The position numbers and the translations under genes are program-made. From Sva-07 sp963793335 (GTDB taxonomy: Bacteria; Actinomycetota; Acidimicrobiia; Acidimicrobiales; Ilumatobacteraceae), in the NCBI GenBank assembly GCA_963793335.1, contig CAWBZS010000020.1, forward strand, positions 1-64,000: a stretch of 64,000 bases of DNA, read 5' to 3'. Positions 17,298-27,922 of this stretch are shown here, piece after piece (the first letter of the stretch is position 1; every line of letters starts with the position of its first letter). Under the pieces are notes generated by a model, which saw only the letters and a program-made list of their open reading frames with translations, had not been told where the DNA came from and ran no database searches.

Positions 17298-18227
17298 ATG
17301 GAGTCCTCGGCGGACAGCGCACGCGCGGCGTTGCTGCTCACCAACCGGCTCGTCCGGCTCGCGGCCGCTCCGTTGACCGCACGGGAGTTCTGGCAACTCG
17401 TCGAGCACGTCGACCCCGCCGACCTGCTCGGCGCCGACGTGGCGACGATCGCCGAGCGCGCGGGCGTCGCCGAGGACGAGGCGGTCCGGTACCGCACGCT
17501 CCTCGACGCGGCGACGGCGATGAGCTTCGAACAGGAACGCCTCGCCGACGGTGGGGTCTCGCTGATCTCGGCGCTCGACGACCGATTCCCGACACGTCTG
17601 CGCAACCGACTCGGCCACGGGTGCCCGCCGTTTCTCCTGACGGCCGGGCGCCTCGACTGGCTCGACGCTCCGAGCCTCGGCGTCGTCGGATCTCGCGACG
17701 CCGCCCAGCCAGCACTCGACGTCGCCCGTCGTGCCGCCGAGGTCGCGGTCGAACACGGCCGGGTGGTCGTGACGGGACTCGCCCGCGGTGTCGACCAGGC
17801 CGCGATCGATGGCGCACTCGACGCCGGCGGGGTGGCGGTCGGGATCCCGGCGGAGGGGATCTCGCTGGCGTCTCGGAGCGCAGCGGTCCGGCGACGAGTA
17901 CACGCCGGTGAGTTGTGTCTCGCCAGCCCGTATGCGCCGGATGCCCGGTCCAGCGCGGGAAGCGCCACGGGCCGCAACAAGATCGTGTACGCCACTTCGC
18001 AGGTGGTGTTCGTCGCCGCCGCCCAGGACGGCTCCGGCGGCACCTGGGCCGGCGCAACGGAGGCGGTCGAACACCGCTACGGCCCGGTCGCAGTGTGGAT
18101 CGGCGACGGTGCGACGGACGGAAATGTCGCGCTGGCCCGCCGCGGCGCGATCCCGATCACCGATCTGGCCCAACTGCTCGACGTCGGTCCGCTCCCGCCC
18201 GAACCCACCCAGGACGCCCTCTTCTGA
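17298..18227 (+). CDS. dprA: DprA/Smf-like DNA-processing protein
   Basis: A 309-residue protein with an N-terminal helical region (about 1-105) and a DprA Rossmann-like core: LGVVGSRDAAQPALDVARRA, RVVVTGLARGVDQAAIDGAL and a terminal AVWIGDGATDGN strand. The usual DprA pattern GSR...SGLAxGID is recognisable with substitutions (TGLARGVD). DprA loads RecA on single-stranded DNA during transformation and occurs as divergent paralogues in defence-like contexts. It lacks an obvious C-terminal winged helix, so it may be a specialised paralogue rather than the housekeeping DprA. It lies 54 nt after the RecQ-phosphoribosyltransferase fusion in the same direction and is probably co-transcribed with it. 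Confidence 0.75.
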   Translation: MESSADSARAALLLTNRLVRLAAAPLTAREFWQLVEHVDPADLLGADVATIAERAGVAEDEAVRYRTLLDAATAMSFEQERLADGGVSLISALDDRFPTRLRNRLGHGCPPFLLTAGRLDWLDAPSLGVVGSRDAAQPALDVARRAAEVAVEHGRVVVTGLARGVDQAAIDGALDAGGVAVGIPAEGISLASRSAAVRRRVHAGELCLASPYAPDARSSAGSATGRNKIVYATSQVVFVAAAQDGSGGTWAGATEAVEHRYGPVAVWIGDGATDGNVALARRGAIPITDLAQLLDVGPLPPEPTQDALF

Positions 18228-18241
18228 CCACCACCGTGTGC

Positions 18242-18279
18242 GTGCAGATTCGGGTGATCCGTCCCACCCGAATCTGCAC
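18242..18279. terminator. Long perfect hairpin between convergent genes
   Basis: GTGCAGATTCGGGTG (18242-18256) and its exact reverse complement (18265-18279) form a 15-bp stem with an 8-nt loop. It lies between the convergent dprA-like and thioredoxin-like genes and can serve both strands. There is no T-run, so it is either a GC-type terminator or a structural repeat; a similar hairpin is found at 38643-38692. Confidence 0.65.
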
Positions 18280-18296
18280 ACGAACGGGTGGATACG

Positions 18297-18536
18297 TCAG
18301 GGGGTTGCGGTCAGCATCACCATCAGGTCCGCCGCGCTCGGCACGCGGCCCGAGGTGACGACGCGATCGTCGACCACGAGCGCCGGCGTGGTCATCACGC
18401 CCCATGAGGCGATCTCGCCGGGCTCGGTGACCTTGTCGATCGTGGCGTCGAGGCCGAGCGATGTGACGGCTTCATGTGTGAGGTGTTCGAGTTGCTGGCA
18501 CTTGGCGCATCCGGTGCCGAGGATCTTGATGTCCAT
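18297..18536 (-). CDS. Small thioredoxin-fold protein (CxxC, redox-active disulfide type)
   Basis: A 79-residue protein of the TIGR00412/thioredoxin_3 kind: strand MDIKILGTG, active site CAKC (residues 10-13), cis-Pro strand GVMTTPALVVDDRVV and a final short helix. Such mini-thioredoxins are commonly encoded beside ArsP/DUF318 permeases and ArsR-family regulators, exactly as here. It probably transfers electrons to a metalloid substrate or to cysteines of the permease. It ends the operon ArsR-permease-thioredoxin, 11 nt after the permease stop. ATG at 18536 follows a purine-rich GAAAGGAC ribosome site. Confidence 0.85.
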   Translation of the reverse strand: MDIKILGTGCAKCQQLEHLTHEAVTSLGLDATIDKVTEPGEIASWGVMTTPALVVDDRVVTSGRVPSAADLMVMLTATP

Positions 18537-18547
18537 GGGGCGTCCTT

Positions 18548-19600
18548 TCACAGAACGATGTTGAAGAGGTAGCCGATGACGAGAATTCCAGAGGCGACGA
18601 CGGCGACGTAGGTGGCGATCAGGGGCTTCTTGAGGACCCGGCGCAGCAGCACCATCTCGGGCATCGAGAGCGCAACGACGCTCATCATGAAGGCGAGCAC
18701 GGTCCCCATCGGAAGTCCCTTGTCGTGCAGCGTTTCGATGAGCGGGAGGATGCCGGCAGCGTTCGAGTACAGCGGCACGCCGAGGCCGACCGCCGCGATC
18801 ACGCCCCAGAACCCGGAGCTCGCATGGTCGGCGATCCACGCTTCGGGAACCCAACCGTGAATCGCGGCCCCGAGCCCGATGCCGACGAGCAGGTACGGCC
18901 AGATCTTGTGCAGGATCGTGCGGACCTCTTCGACGCCCATGTCGATGCGGTCGTCCCACGTGAGGTGCGCGGCCGAGTCGATCGGTGCACCGCGGAGTCG
19001 GGTCTCGAACACGAAGGGCTCGACCCACTTCTCCAGGCGGAGCCGGCCGAGCACGTACCCGGCGACGACGGCGATCGTGGTGCCACCCACGATGTAGAGC
19101 ACCGTGATCTTCCAGCCGAACAGCCCGAGCAGCATCACGATGGCGACTTCGTTGACGAGCGGGCTGGCGATCAGGAAGCTCAGTGTCACCCCGAGCGGGA
19201 CGCCCGCGGCGACGAAACCGATGAACGCAGGCACCGCCGAGCACGAGCAGAACGGGGTGACCACTCCCAGCCCGGCCGCCGCGACGTTGCCGACGCCCTC
19301 ACGGCGTCCGCCCAACAGCGCCCGGGTGCGCTCGACCGACATGAAGCTGCGTGCCACGGTGACGACGAAGATCACCCCGGTCAGCAGCAGCGCGATCTTG
19401 GTGGTGTCGTACAGGAAGAAGTGGACGGCGCCGCCGAGTCGGGTCTCGGGCTCGAGCCCGGCGACCTCGTAGACGATCCAGTCCCAGAACGGCAGGTTCC
19501 ACCGATAGGCGACGATCCAGAGCACCGCGGCACCGGCGAGCAGCAGTGGCCGACGCGCGGAGCGTCGCACCGGTTGTTCGGCGAGTGTCGATGCGCTCAT
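18548..19600 (-). CDS. ArsP/DUF318-type permease
   Basis: A 350-residue membrane protein with about eight to ten helices in two inverted halves. The family signature TPFCSCSAVPAFIGFVAAGVP (its first 20 residues shown by TPFCSCSAVPAF) includes the CxC motif, and the second half has GLGVPLYSNAAGILPLIETL with matching ALSMPEMVLLRRVL. Members such as ArsP export trivalent organoarsenicals; others have unknown metal substrates. The ATG at 19600 overlaps the ArsR stop (TGATG), so the two are translationally coupled. Likely induced with the operon by the ArsR-family repressor. Confidence 0.85.
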   Translation of the reverse strand: MSASTLAEQPVRRSARRPLLLAGAAVLWIVAYRWNLPFWDWIVYEVAGLEPETRLGGAVHFFLYDTTKIALLLTGVIFVVTVARSFMSVERTRALLGGRREGVGNVAAAGLGVVTPFCSCSAVPAFIGFVAAGVPLGVTLSFLIASPLVNEVAIVMLLGLFGWKITVLYIVGGTTIAVVAGYVLGRLRLEKWVEPFVFETRLRGAPIDSAAHLTWDDRIDMGVEEVRTILHKIWPYLLVGIGLGAAIHGWVPEAWIADHASSGFWGVIAAVGLGVPLYSNAAGILPLIETLHDKGLPMGTVLAFMMSVVALSMPEMVLLRRVLKKPLIATYVAVVASGILVIGYLFNIVL

Positions 19601-19854
19601 CACCTCACCGCCTCGAACCCTGCGAGCAGTTCGTCGATCGCACCGTCGGCGAGGTCGTAGTCGATCCAACGTCCGCGTCTGGTGCCGGTGATCAGGCCCG
19701 CGTCGCGCAGCACCTTGAGGTGATGTGAGAGCAGCGGTGGGGTGACGTTCGCGCGCGCGGCGAGATCGCACGCGCAGCGTTGCCCCGAGCGAAGTTCGCG
19801 CACGATCGTCCAGCGCACCGGGTCGCCCAAGGCCTTGAACTGTTCAACGATCAT
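19600..19854 (-). CDS. ArsR-family metalloregulator
   Basis: An 84-residue winged-helix repressor: FKALGDPVRWTIVRELRSGQ, metal-site motif RCACDLAA (CxC at the recognition position used by As/Sb sensors), HTH NVTPPLLSHHLKVLRDAGLI and wing RRGRWIDYDLADG. It should repress the downstream permease and thioredoxin genes until metalloid binds. ATG at 19854 gives the canonical N-terminus; a GTG at 19866 adds four residues. Stop and next start overlap. Confidence 0.9.
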   Translation of the reverse strand: MIVEQFKALGDPVRWTIVRELRSGQRCACDLAARANVTPPLLSHHLKVLRDAGLITGTRRGRWIDYDLADGAIDELLAGFEAVR

Positions 19855-20015
19855 TGAATCGTCCACATCCGCATCGTTGCGCCGACGCGAGGGGGATCAC
19901 CAGAGGCCAACGGCCCGGTCACCCGTCCCGCCGACCTGCTCCCGCAGCTCGGCAACGCGGTGCACTCGTCGTTCGGTGATACCGATCGGGGCGAGGTCGG
20001 ACGAGCCGGCTTCTG

Positions 20016-20054
20016 CGTGAGCAACAACCGCCAACATCGACGTTGTTGCTCACG
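20016..20054 (-). terminator. Hairpin downstream of the phosphotransferase gene
   Basis: CGTGAGCAACAAC (20016-20028) pairs with GTTGTTGCTCACG (20042-20054), a perfect 13-bp stem with a 13-nt loop. It lies about 60 nt past the stop of the minus-strand phosphotransferase gene, so it probably ends that transcript. The remaining 19855-20111 gap shows no open reading frame I trust; it holds this hairpin and the ArsR operon promoter region. Confidence 0.55.
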
Positions 20055-20111
20055 TTGACGGGTTGTCGGGTTGCCGGGCCGACTTGCTGACGGGGTGACG
20101 GGGTGACGGTG

Positions 20112-20882
20112 TCAGCGGACCGAGCTCCAACGGTCCTTGTTGGCCTCGACGTGACGGGCGCCGGCCTCCCACGCGGCGGCATGACCGTCGGCGACCAATC
20201 GGACGGAGCGGGGGTCGCCGGACGCTGCTCGGCGTCGGAGCAGTGCTGCGTGGTCGCTGGTGCGTTCGATCACGACGTCGAGCAGCCGTGGCCGAGCAGC
20301 GACCGCAACCTCTGCGCCGTCGCAGAACGCCGCAATGTGCCGGCTCGTCGTTTCGGCGTCGAGCATCGATCCTGGCCAGAGGCCGACGAAGCTGTGCAGT
20401 GCCCACGCAAGATCCCACGAACGACGACCGGGCGCCACGAGGTCCCAGTCGATGAACACCCATCGGTCCGGTCCAGCGACGAGGTTCCAGGGAGCGAGAT
20501 CGTTGTGTGCGATGACCTCGGTCGACCCGGTTGGGTCGCGCCCGTCGTCGCTCCACTGGACATCGTCGGGTGGGACGAATCCGACCTGCGCCCGGTGATA
20601 GTCCGCGATCAGTCGCCCCACGCGGCGTAGCCCGTCCTCGTGCGCCACGAGCGCCATGCGGTCGGGATGAACGCAGTCCCCGTCGATGAACGAGAGCACC
20701 TCACGGCCGTGCTCATCGATCCCCGCCGGTACCGGCGCCGGGTAGGAACGCTCAGCGAGGTGATCGAGGAGCAGGTGAATCGTCGGCGTGGCCGGCCCTG
20801 CGACCCGGCGCACGGTGTCGCCGATGCGCACCACCGAGGGGTTGGAGTTGCCTCCCTCGAGCGGTTGTTCGGCATCGGGCAT
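20112..20882 (-). CDS. Aminoglycoside-phosphotransferase-like kinase (APH family)
   Basis: A 256-residue APH/choline-kinase-type protein. The catalytic loop VIAHNDLAPWNLV carries the HxDxxxxN pattern and is followed by the metal-binding IDWDLVAPG. The N-lobe region has SVVRIGDTVRRVAGP and YPAPVPAGIDEHGREVLSFIDG, in place of a clear glycine loop. The substrate is not predictable; most environmental members are not antibiotic resistance enzymes. ATG at 20882 (MPDAEQ) was chosen over upstream in-frame codons by size. It is divergent from the dciA-like gene with 111 nt between. Confidence 0.8.
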   Translation of the reverse strand: MPDAEQPLEGGNSNPSVVRIGDTVRRVAGPATPTIHLLLDHLAERSYPAPVPAGIDEHGREVLSFIDGDCVHPDRMALVAHEDGLRRVGRLIADYHRAQVGFVPPDDVQWSDDGRDPTGSTEVIAHNDLAPWNLVAGPDRWVFIDWDLVAPGRRSWDLAWALHSFVGLWPGSMLDAETTSRHIAAFCDGAEVAVAARPRLLDVVIERTSDHAALLRRRAASGDPRSVRLVADGHAAAWEAGARHVEANKDRWSSVR

Positions 20883-20981
20883 CGCAGGAGCATCGCACGG
20901 GGCACGGGACAACTCGATGACACCCCCACGTCATGATGGCTCGCATGGACCCGTCCGGCCGGCTTCCGCCCGCACAAGCAG

Positions 20982-20987
20982 TACGTT
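20982..20987 (+). promoter_or_regulatory. -10 box for a leaderless dciA-like transcript
   Basis: TACGTT lies exactly 6 nt before the GTG start at 20994, which places the transcription start at or next to the first base of the codon. No ribosome site is present. The same TAnnnT spacing recurs before several other genes in the window. Confidence 0.5.
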
Positions 20988-20993
20988 GGAGCC

Positions 20994-21287
20994 GTGCCCG
21001 ACCCGATGCCGATCTCCCGGTCGCTCGACTCGATCATGAAGTCGCTGCGCGGCACGGACCGCATCCAGATCGGTGGCGTCTTCGGCCGTTGGGACGAAGC
21101 GGTCGGGCCCGCGGTGGCCGCCCACGTGCAGCCGGTGCGACTCGACAACGGGGTGCTCACGGTCGAAGCGGACGAACCGGCATGGGCCACCCAGGTCAAG
21201 TTTCTCACGGGCACGATCACGTCGCGGCTTGCCGAGGTCGCCGGCGTCGAAATCGAGCGCATCGACGTCCGGGTGGCACGTCGCTGA
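20994..21287 (+). CDS. DUF721/DciA-like protein
   Basis: A 97-residue DUF721 protein (helix SRSLDSIMKSL, FGRWDEAVGPAVAAHVQPV, strand GVLTVEADEPAWATQVKFL and a terminal VEIERIDVRVARR). DUF721 includes DciA, which recruits the replicative helicase in bacteria lacking DnaC/DnaI. In actinobacteria it lies between recF and gyrB; here gyrB follows as expected but recF is absent upstream. GTG at 20994 is supported by the leaderless -10. The protein is cytosolic and probably supports helicase loading. Confidence 0.8.
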   Translation: MPDPMPISRSLDSIMKSLRGTDRIQIGGVFGRWDEAVGPAVAAHVQPVRLDNGVLTVEADEPAWATQVKFLTGTITSRLAEVAGVEIERIDVRVARR

Positions 21288-21324
21288 CACCCCGGGGTTC
21301 CCCATCTCAGGGGTCCTGCGCTGG

Positions 21325-21461
21325 TAGGATGGAACCCATTCGCGAACCAGCGTGGGCGCCGGTTCGACCCCCGTGTCGAATCGTGGCTGACCGCGTTGAA
21401 CGCCCATCACCACTGCCTGCTCGGGGCATGTGGCCACACCGCTAGCAGTATCGAGGTACGA
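21325..21461 (+). promoter_or_regulatory. Candidate gyrB promoter and leader
   Basis: TAGGAT at 21325-21330 is a fair -10 hexamer about 130 nt before the gyrB start. The leader contains a short inverted repeat CGAACC/GGTTCG (about 21342-21365). No clear -35 is visible, so the call rests on the -10 and on position. Confidence 0.3.
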
Positions 21462-23480
21462 GTGTCCAACGACACCGCAACAGACGCCGGATCACCGCCG
21501 CCCGCGGCGAAGAAGCCATCCAACGCCAAGAACTCGGCCACCACCACGGCGGCCTACGACGCCAAGGCCATTCAGGTTCTCGAAGGCCTCGACCCGGTGC
21601 GCAAGCGCCCGGGCATGTACATCGGCTCCACCGGTCTGCAGGGCCTGCACCACCTGATCTGGGAAGTGGTCGACAACTCCGTCGACGAGGCGATGGCCGG
21701 GCACTGCACCCGCATCGGCATCACCCTGCTCGCCGACGGCGGCTGCCAGGTCGACGACAACGGTCGCGGCATCCCCGTCGACCCGTTCACCTCGGGCGAA
21801 CACAAGGGCAAGAGCGCCGCCGAAGTGGTGCTCACCGTGCTCCACGCCGGCGGCAAGTTCGGCGGCGACGGCTACAAGGTGTCCGGTGGCCTGCACGGCG
21901 TCGGTGTCTCGGTGGTCAACGCACTGTCCGAGCGGCTCGTCATCGAAGTCGACCGCAACGGCAACCACTATCGCCAGGAGTATGCCAAGGGCGGCAAGCC
22001 CCAGGGCAAGATGGCGATCGTCGGCGAGACCCCCAAGCGTGGTCGCTCCTCGGGCACCACGATCACGTTCTGGCCCGACCCCGCGATCTTCGCCGCCGAG
22101 GGAACCGAGTTCGTCGCTCGCACCGTGCTGGAGCGGCTGCAGACGATGGCGTTCCTCAACAAGGGCCTCGAAATCGTCTTCGCCGACGAACGCGAAGGCC
22201 GCGAGCAGACCGTCACCTATCAGTACAAGGGCGGCATCCTCGACTTCGTCAAGCACCTCAACGCCACCAAGGAGCCGCTGTTCTCCAAGGTGTGCCAGTA
22301 CGAGGACGAAGACGAGGCCGACGGCCAGATGCTCGACATCGCCATGCAGTGGAACACCGGCTACCACGAGGGCATCCACGGCTACGCCAACGGCATCTCC
22401 ACCATCGAGGGAGGCATGCACGTCGAGGGCTTCAAGACGGCGCTCACCTCGGTGCTCAACAAGTACGCCCGGTCCAAGAACCTCCTCAAGGAGAAGGACC
22501 CCAACCTCACCGGTGAGGACATCCGCGAGGGCATCACCGCCATCGTGTCGGTGAAGCTGCGCGAGCCACAGTTCGAAGGCCAGACCAAGGCCAAGCTCGG
22601 CAACGTCCCCATGCGTTCGTTCGTGCAGAAGGCCACCAACGAACGTCTGGCCGAATGGCTCGAGGAGAACCCGACCGAAGCCAACAAGGTCGTCAAGAAG
22701 GGGCTCGCCGCCGCGCAGGCGCGCGTCGCCGCGAAGAACGCGCGCAACGCCATCCGTCGCAAGACGGCGCTGTCGGGTGCCGGCATGCCCGACAAGTTGA
22801 AGGACTGCTCGTCGAAGAACGCCGACGAGTCCGAGCTGTTCATCGTGGAGGGCGACTCCGCCGGCGGGACCGCCGTCGACGCACGCGACCCCCGCACGCA
22901 GGCGATCCTGCCGATCCGCGGCAAGATCCTCAACGTCGAACGCGCCCGGATCGACAAGATGCTCAAGAACAACGAGATCCAAGCGTTGATCACCGCGATC
23001 GGCGCCGGCGTCGGCGACGAGTTCGCCGTCGACAAGGCCCGCTACCACAAGGTGATCTGCCTGGCCGACGCCGATGTCGACGGCAGCCACATCCGCACCC
23101 TGCTGCTCACGTTCTTCTTCCGTCAGATCCGCGAGATGGTCGAGGCCGGCTACGTCTACATCGCCCAGCCGCCGCTGTACTCCACCGAGATCGGCAAGGA
23201 GAAGGTGTACCTCAAGGACGACATCGCAAAGAACGCCTTCATGGAGGAGCGGCCGAACCACAAGAAGCCGTTCCAGCGCCTGAAAGGCCTCGGCGAGATG
23301 GACTGGGAAGAACTCCGCACCACCACGATGCTCGACGGCACCCGCACGTTGCTGCAGGTGTCGGTCGAAGAGGCAGCCCTCGCCGACGAGATCACCTCGA
23401 CGCTGATGGGCGACGACGTTCCGGCTCGCAAAGAGTTCATCACCACCCACGCACACGACGTGCGCTGGATCGACGCCTGA
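21462..23480 (+). CDS. gyrB: DNA gyrase subunit B
   Basis: A 672-residue GyrB. The GHKL ATPase domain shows EVVDNSVDEAMAGHC, DDNGRGIPVD and GGLHGVGVSVVNALS; the transducer domain follows. The TOPRIM domain carries EGDSAGG, PIRGKILNVERA and DADVDGSHIRTLLLT. It hydrolyses ATP and, with GyrA, introduces negative supercoils. The GTG start at 21462 has a GAGG element just before it; an in-frame ATG at 21396 would add 22 residues of poor family character. A low-complexity Pro/Lys/Ala/Thr N-terminal tail (residues 5-30) precedes the domain. gyrA follows after 42 nt. Confidence 0.97.
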   Translation: MSNDTATDAGSPPPAAKKPSNAKNSATTTAAYDAKAIQVLEGLDPVRKRPGMYIGSTGLQGLHHLIWEVVDNSVDEAMAGHCTRIGITLLADGGCQVDDNGRGIPVDPFTSGEHKGKSAAEVVLTVLHAGGKFGGDGYKVSGGLHGVGVSVVNALSERLVIEVDRNGNHYRQEYAKGGKPQGKMAIVGETPKRGRSSGTTITFWPDPAIFAAEGTEFVARTVLERLQTMAFLNKGLEIVFADEREGREQTVTYQYKGGILDFVKHLNATKEPLFSKVCQYEDEDEADGQMLDIAMQWNTGYHEGIHGYANGISTIEGGMHVEGFKTALTSVLNKYARSKNLLKEKDPNLTGEDIREGITAIVSVKLREPQFEGQTKAKLGNVPMRSFVQKATNERLAEWLEENPTEANKVVKKGLAAAQARVAAKNARNAIRRKTALSGAGMPDKLKDCSSKNADESELFIVEGDSAGGTAVDARDPRTQAILPIRGKILNVERARIDKMLKNNEIQALITAIGAGVGDEFAVDKARYHKVICLADADVDGSHIRTLLLTFFFRQIREMVEAGYVYIAQPPLYSTEIGKEKVYLKDDIAKNAFMEERPNHKKPFQRLKGLGEMDWEELRTTTMLDGTRTLLQVSVEEAALADEITSTLMGDDVPARKEFITTHAHDVRWIDA

Positions 23481-23522
23481 TCACCGCAGCCGACACCCGA
23501 CCGATCGACCGACTGAGCCGAG

Positions 23523-25974
<2,452 letters not shown>

Positions 25975-26053
25975 GCCAGAACTCTCGGCGCTGCGGCGCC
26001 CACCTCGCGATCGGGTGATCGCCATCCACGTCGACCCACCTGAGGGGACAACG

Positions 26054-26434
26054 ATGATGACGACGCGCCCCATGTCCCGCGACCACTCGAGCCGCCCTGC
26101 CATCGGCTCCGCCAGCGCCCGCAACTGCGAGCGAGCCAGATCGGAGTCCGGTCAGAGCGCAGTGATCGTGGTGCTGGCGAGCACCGCACTGTTCGCGGCG
26201 ATCCTGTTGGCGATGGTTGGCTTCGGCGGCCAGGTCACCGACCGGTCTCGGGCGCAGAGTGCTGCAGATGCCGCAGCACTCGGTGGTGTCACCGGAGGTG
26301 CTGAGGCCGCCGCCATGCTCGCCGAACGACACGGCGCCACCCTGGTGTCGTTCGTCGCGAACGGCGAAGCCGTCACCGTTGTCGTGCGCATCGACGACCG
26401 CATCGCCACGGCCTCGGCCACCGATGCGCCGTGA
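26054..26434 (+). CDS. TadE-like pseudopilin/secretion-neighbourhood protein
   Basis: A 126-residue protein with a charged N-terminus, one hydrophobic helix (SAVIVVLASTALFAAILLAM, about residues 36-55) and the motif DRSRAQSAADAAALGGV that characterises TadE/TadG-like proteins of Flp-pilus type systems. The C-terminal 45 residues form a small extracytoplasmic beta domain. No other tad genes lie in the window, so it may act alone or with distant partners. ATG at 26054 follows the ribosome site GAGGGGA; an upstream in-frame start at 26015 lacks one. It lies 79 nt after gyrA. Confidence 0.7.
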   Translation: MMTTRPMSRDHSSRPAIGSASARNCERARSESGQSAVIVVLASTALFAAILLAMVGFGGQVTDRSRAQSAADAAALGGVTGGAEAAAMLAERHGATLVSFVANGEAVTVVVRIDDRIATASATDAP

Positions 26435-26500
26435 CGACTCCGGGCGTATGTGTGCGCTTGTGACGACACGGCCACCCGTGTGCTGCGTACACTGGCTGAG

Positions 26501-27580
26501 ATGAGCCAGACCGAGCGCGACATCGACGAGTCGATTGACGCGCTCGACGGCGAGTTCGATGAGTTCGACGGATCACCCGACCGCGACGATGCTGCCGAGG
26601 TCGCAGCGGCCGCCGAGCGCGATCCGTCCGGCGAACTGGACGCGTCCGATGCGGAGCGCATCGACTCGGAGCCCGACGACGAGCACATCGACGACGAGGA
26701 GTTCGAACTGCCCGAGATCGTGATGGCCACGGAGGACGACGACGACGATCTCGACGACGACGCGCCGATGCGACACCTGCCGGTGGGCGATCCGCTCCTG
26801 CGGGCTGCAGCCACTGCGGAGGTGTCAGCCGCAGAGCGGGCCCCAGCCACCACCGAGACGCCGGCCACGGATCGTGCGCCGGTCACCGAGCAGGCACCGG
26901 TGATGCGCCAGGCCCCCGTGTCCGACGATGTACTCGACGAGTTGCGCAGCGCTCAGGTCGACGGCCCGATCGTTGCCCTCGCGCCCCAGGACGACAACTC
27001 ACGCACCATTCGTCGACCCCGTCGAGCACCCGATCACGATCCTTCACCATTCCCGATCGCGATGTCGGTGCCGCGAGTGCTCGGGCGCAAACCGCGGGTG
27101 CGTCGCGTCACCAGGGTCGTTCGCCATGTCGATCCGTGGAGCGTCTTCAAGATCGCGTTCGTCGCGAACATCCTGCTGTACTTCACCCTGTTGGTCGCTG
27201 GCGTCCTGCTGTGGAACGTCGCGTACGCCACCGGCACCGTCGACAACGTCGAACGGTTCTTCGAGTCGTTCGGCTGGTCGTCGTTCGAGTTCGACGGCGG
27301 CGAGATCTACCACAACGCCTGGATCGGCGGCATCTTCGTGGTCATCGGCCTCACCGGGTTCGCCGTACTGATGGCCGCGCTCTTCAACCTGATCACCGAC
27401 CTCGTCGGCGGAATGCGCTTCACCGTGCTCGAAGAGGAGGTCGTGGAAGCCCGGCCGTCACCGATGCGCCGATTCGTGGTGCGTCGTGCCGAACCGGAAG
27501 TTCCGGCTGTCACCTACGACGCCTCTGGCCCGATCGTTCGCGAGGCCATCGTCGACGAGAGCGGCCAGATTCCGCGCTGA
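26501..27580 (+). CDS. DUF3566 membrane protein
   Basis: A 359-residue protein typical of the gyrA-tRNA-Ile interval in actinobacteria. Residues 1-200 are an acidic, disordered region rich in Asp, Glu, Ala and Pro, with direct Ala-Pro-Thr-Glu style repeats. The DUF3566 domain at the C-terminus has helices VFKIAFVANILLYFTLLVAG and WIGGIFVVIGLTGFAVLM and a GGMRFTVLEEE tail. Its function is unknown; its conserved linkage suggests a cell-envelope or chromosome-related role. The ATG at 26501 is preceded 7 nt upstream by TACACT (26488-26493), matching leaderless transcription; an in-frame start at 26450 lacks support. Confidence 0.85.
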   Translation: MSQTERDIDESIDALDGEFDEFDGSPDRDDAAEVAAAAERDPSGELDASDAERIDSEPDDEHIDDEEFELPEIVMATEDDDDDLDDDAPMRHLPVGDPLLRAAATAEVSAAERAPATTETPATDRAPVTEQAPVMRQAPVSDDVLDELRSAQVDGPIVALAPQDDNSRTIRRPRRAPDHDPSPFPIAMSVPRVLGRKPRVRRVTRVVRHVDPWSVFKIAFVANILLYFTLLVAGVLLWNVAYATGTVDNVERFFESFGWSSFEFDGGEIYHNAWIGGIFVVIGLTGFAVLMAALFNLITDLVGGMRFTVLEEEVVEARPSPMRRFVVRRAEPEVPAVTYDASGPIVREAIVDESGQIPR

Positions 27581-27644
27581 GCCGGTTTCGCGGTCACGTG
27601 GAGGCGTGAACACCGCGCACGACCGCTAACCTCACGACCTTGCC

Positions 27645-27718
27645 GGGGCTATAGCTCAGTCGGTTAGAGCGCTGCCCTGATAAGGCAGAGGTCACAAGTT
27701 CGATTCTTGTTAGCCCCA
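27645..27718 (+). tRNA. tRNA-Ile (anticodon GAT)
   Basis: A 74-nt cloverleaf. The acceptor stem GGGGCTA (27645-27651) pairs with TAGCCCC (27711-27717), with A as discriminator base. The anticodon stem CTGCC/GGCAG encloses loop CTGATAA, giving anticodon GAT. The T arm contains TTCGATT. CCA is not encoded. It follows the DUF3566 gene, the usual actinobacterial place for this tRNA. Confidence 0.97.
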
Positions 27719-27726
27719 CTCCGGTG

Positions 27727-27758
27727 GAAACGAGGCGCCCTGAGGGGCGCCTCGTTTC
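27727..27758 (+). terminator. Strong hairpin terminator after tRNA-Ile
   Basis: GAAACGAGGCGCCC (27727-27740) pairs perfectly with GGGCGCCTCGTTTC (27745-27758) across a TGAG loop. The 14-bp stem begins 9 nt after the tRNA and should end or process its transcript. Confidence 0.8.
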
Positions 27759-27787
27759 GCGTCATGGCACGACTACGCTCGGCCGCG

Positions 27788-27922
27788 ATGAAGTTCGTCC
27801 GTCGTGCGCTCGCCTCGATTCTCGCCATGGTGATCACCGCCACCGTGATGCGTGTGCGCGGGACCGGGGGCACGCCACCGCAACACGGAGGCTGGCGCCC
27901 CCTCGAACTGCCGGAGCGCTGA
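27788..27922 (+). CDS. Small basic membrane or secreted peptide, 44 residues
   Basis: The frame MKFVRRALASILAMVITATV followed by MRVRGTGGTPPQHGG and a short tail has a basic N-terminus and one hydrophobic helix. It ends in TGATG, overlapping the start of the next gene by one base, which argues for real translation and coupling. A TACGCT box stands 8 nt before the ATG, fitting leaderless transcription right after the tRNA terminator. I do not recognise the family and infer no function. Confidence 0.5.
   Translation: MKFVRRALASILAMVITATVMRVRGTGGTPPQHGGWRPLELPER

Noticed and set aside
20112..20882. Antibiotic resistance gene (aminoglycoside phosphotransferase)
   Set aside because: Only the generic APH-fold catalytic motifs are present; nothing ties it to aminoglycosides, and the family is broad.
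21492..23456. A 654-residue open frame on the minus strand across gyrB
   Set aside because: It is antisense to a certain gyrB, has Val/Asp/Gly/Leu/His-biased composition typical of codon-position mirror frames in GC-rich DNA and no recognisable domain.
27645..27758. Integration site at tRNA-Ile
   Set aside because: No integrase gene and no duplicated tRNA 3' end were seen in the window; the genes after the tRNA are ordinary.
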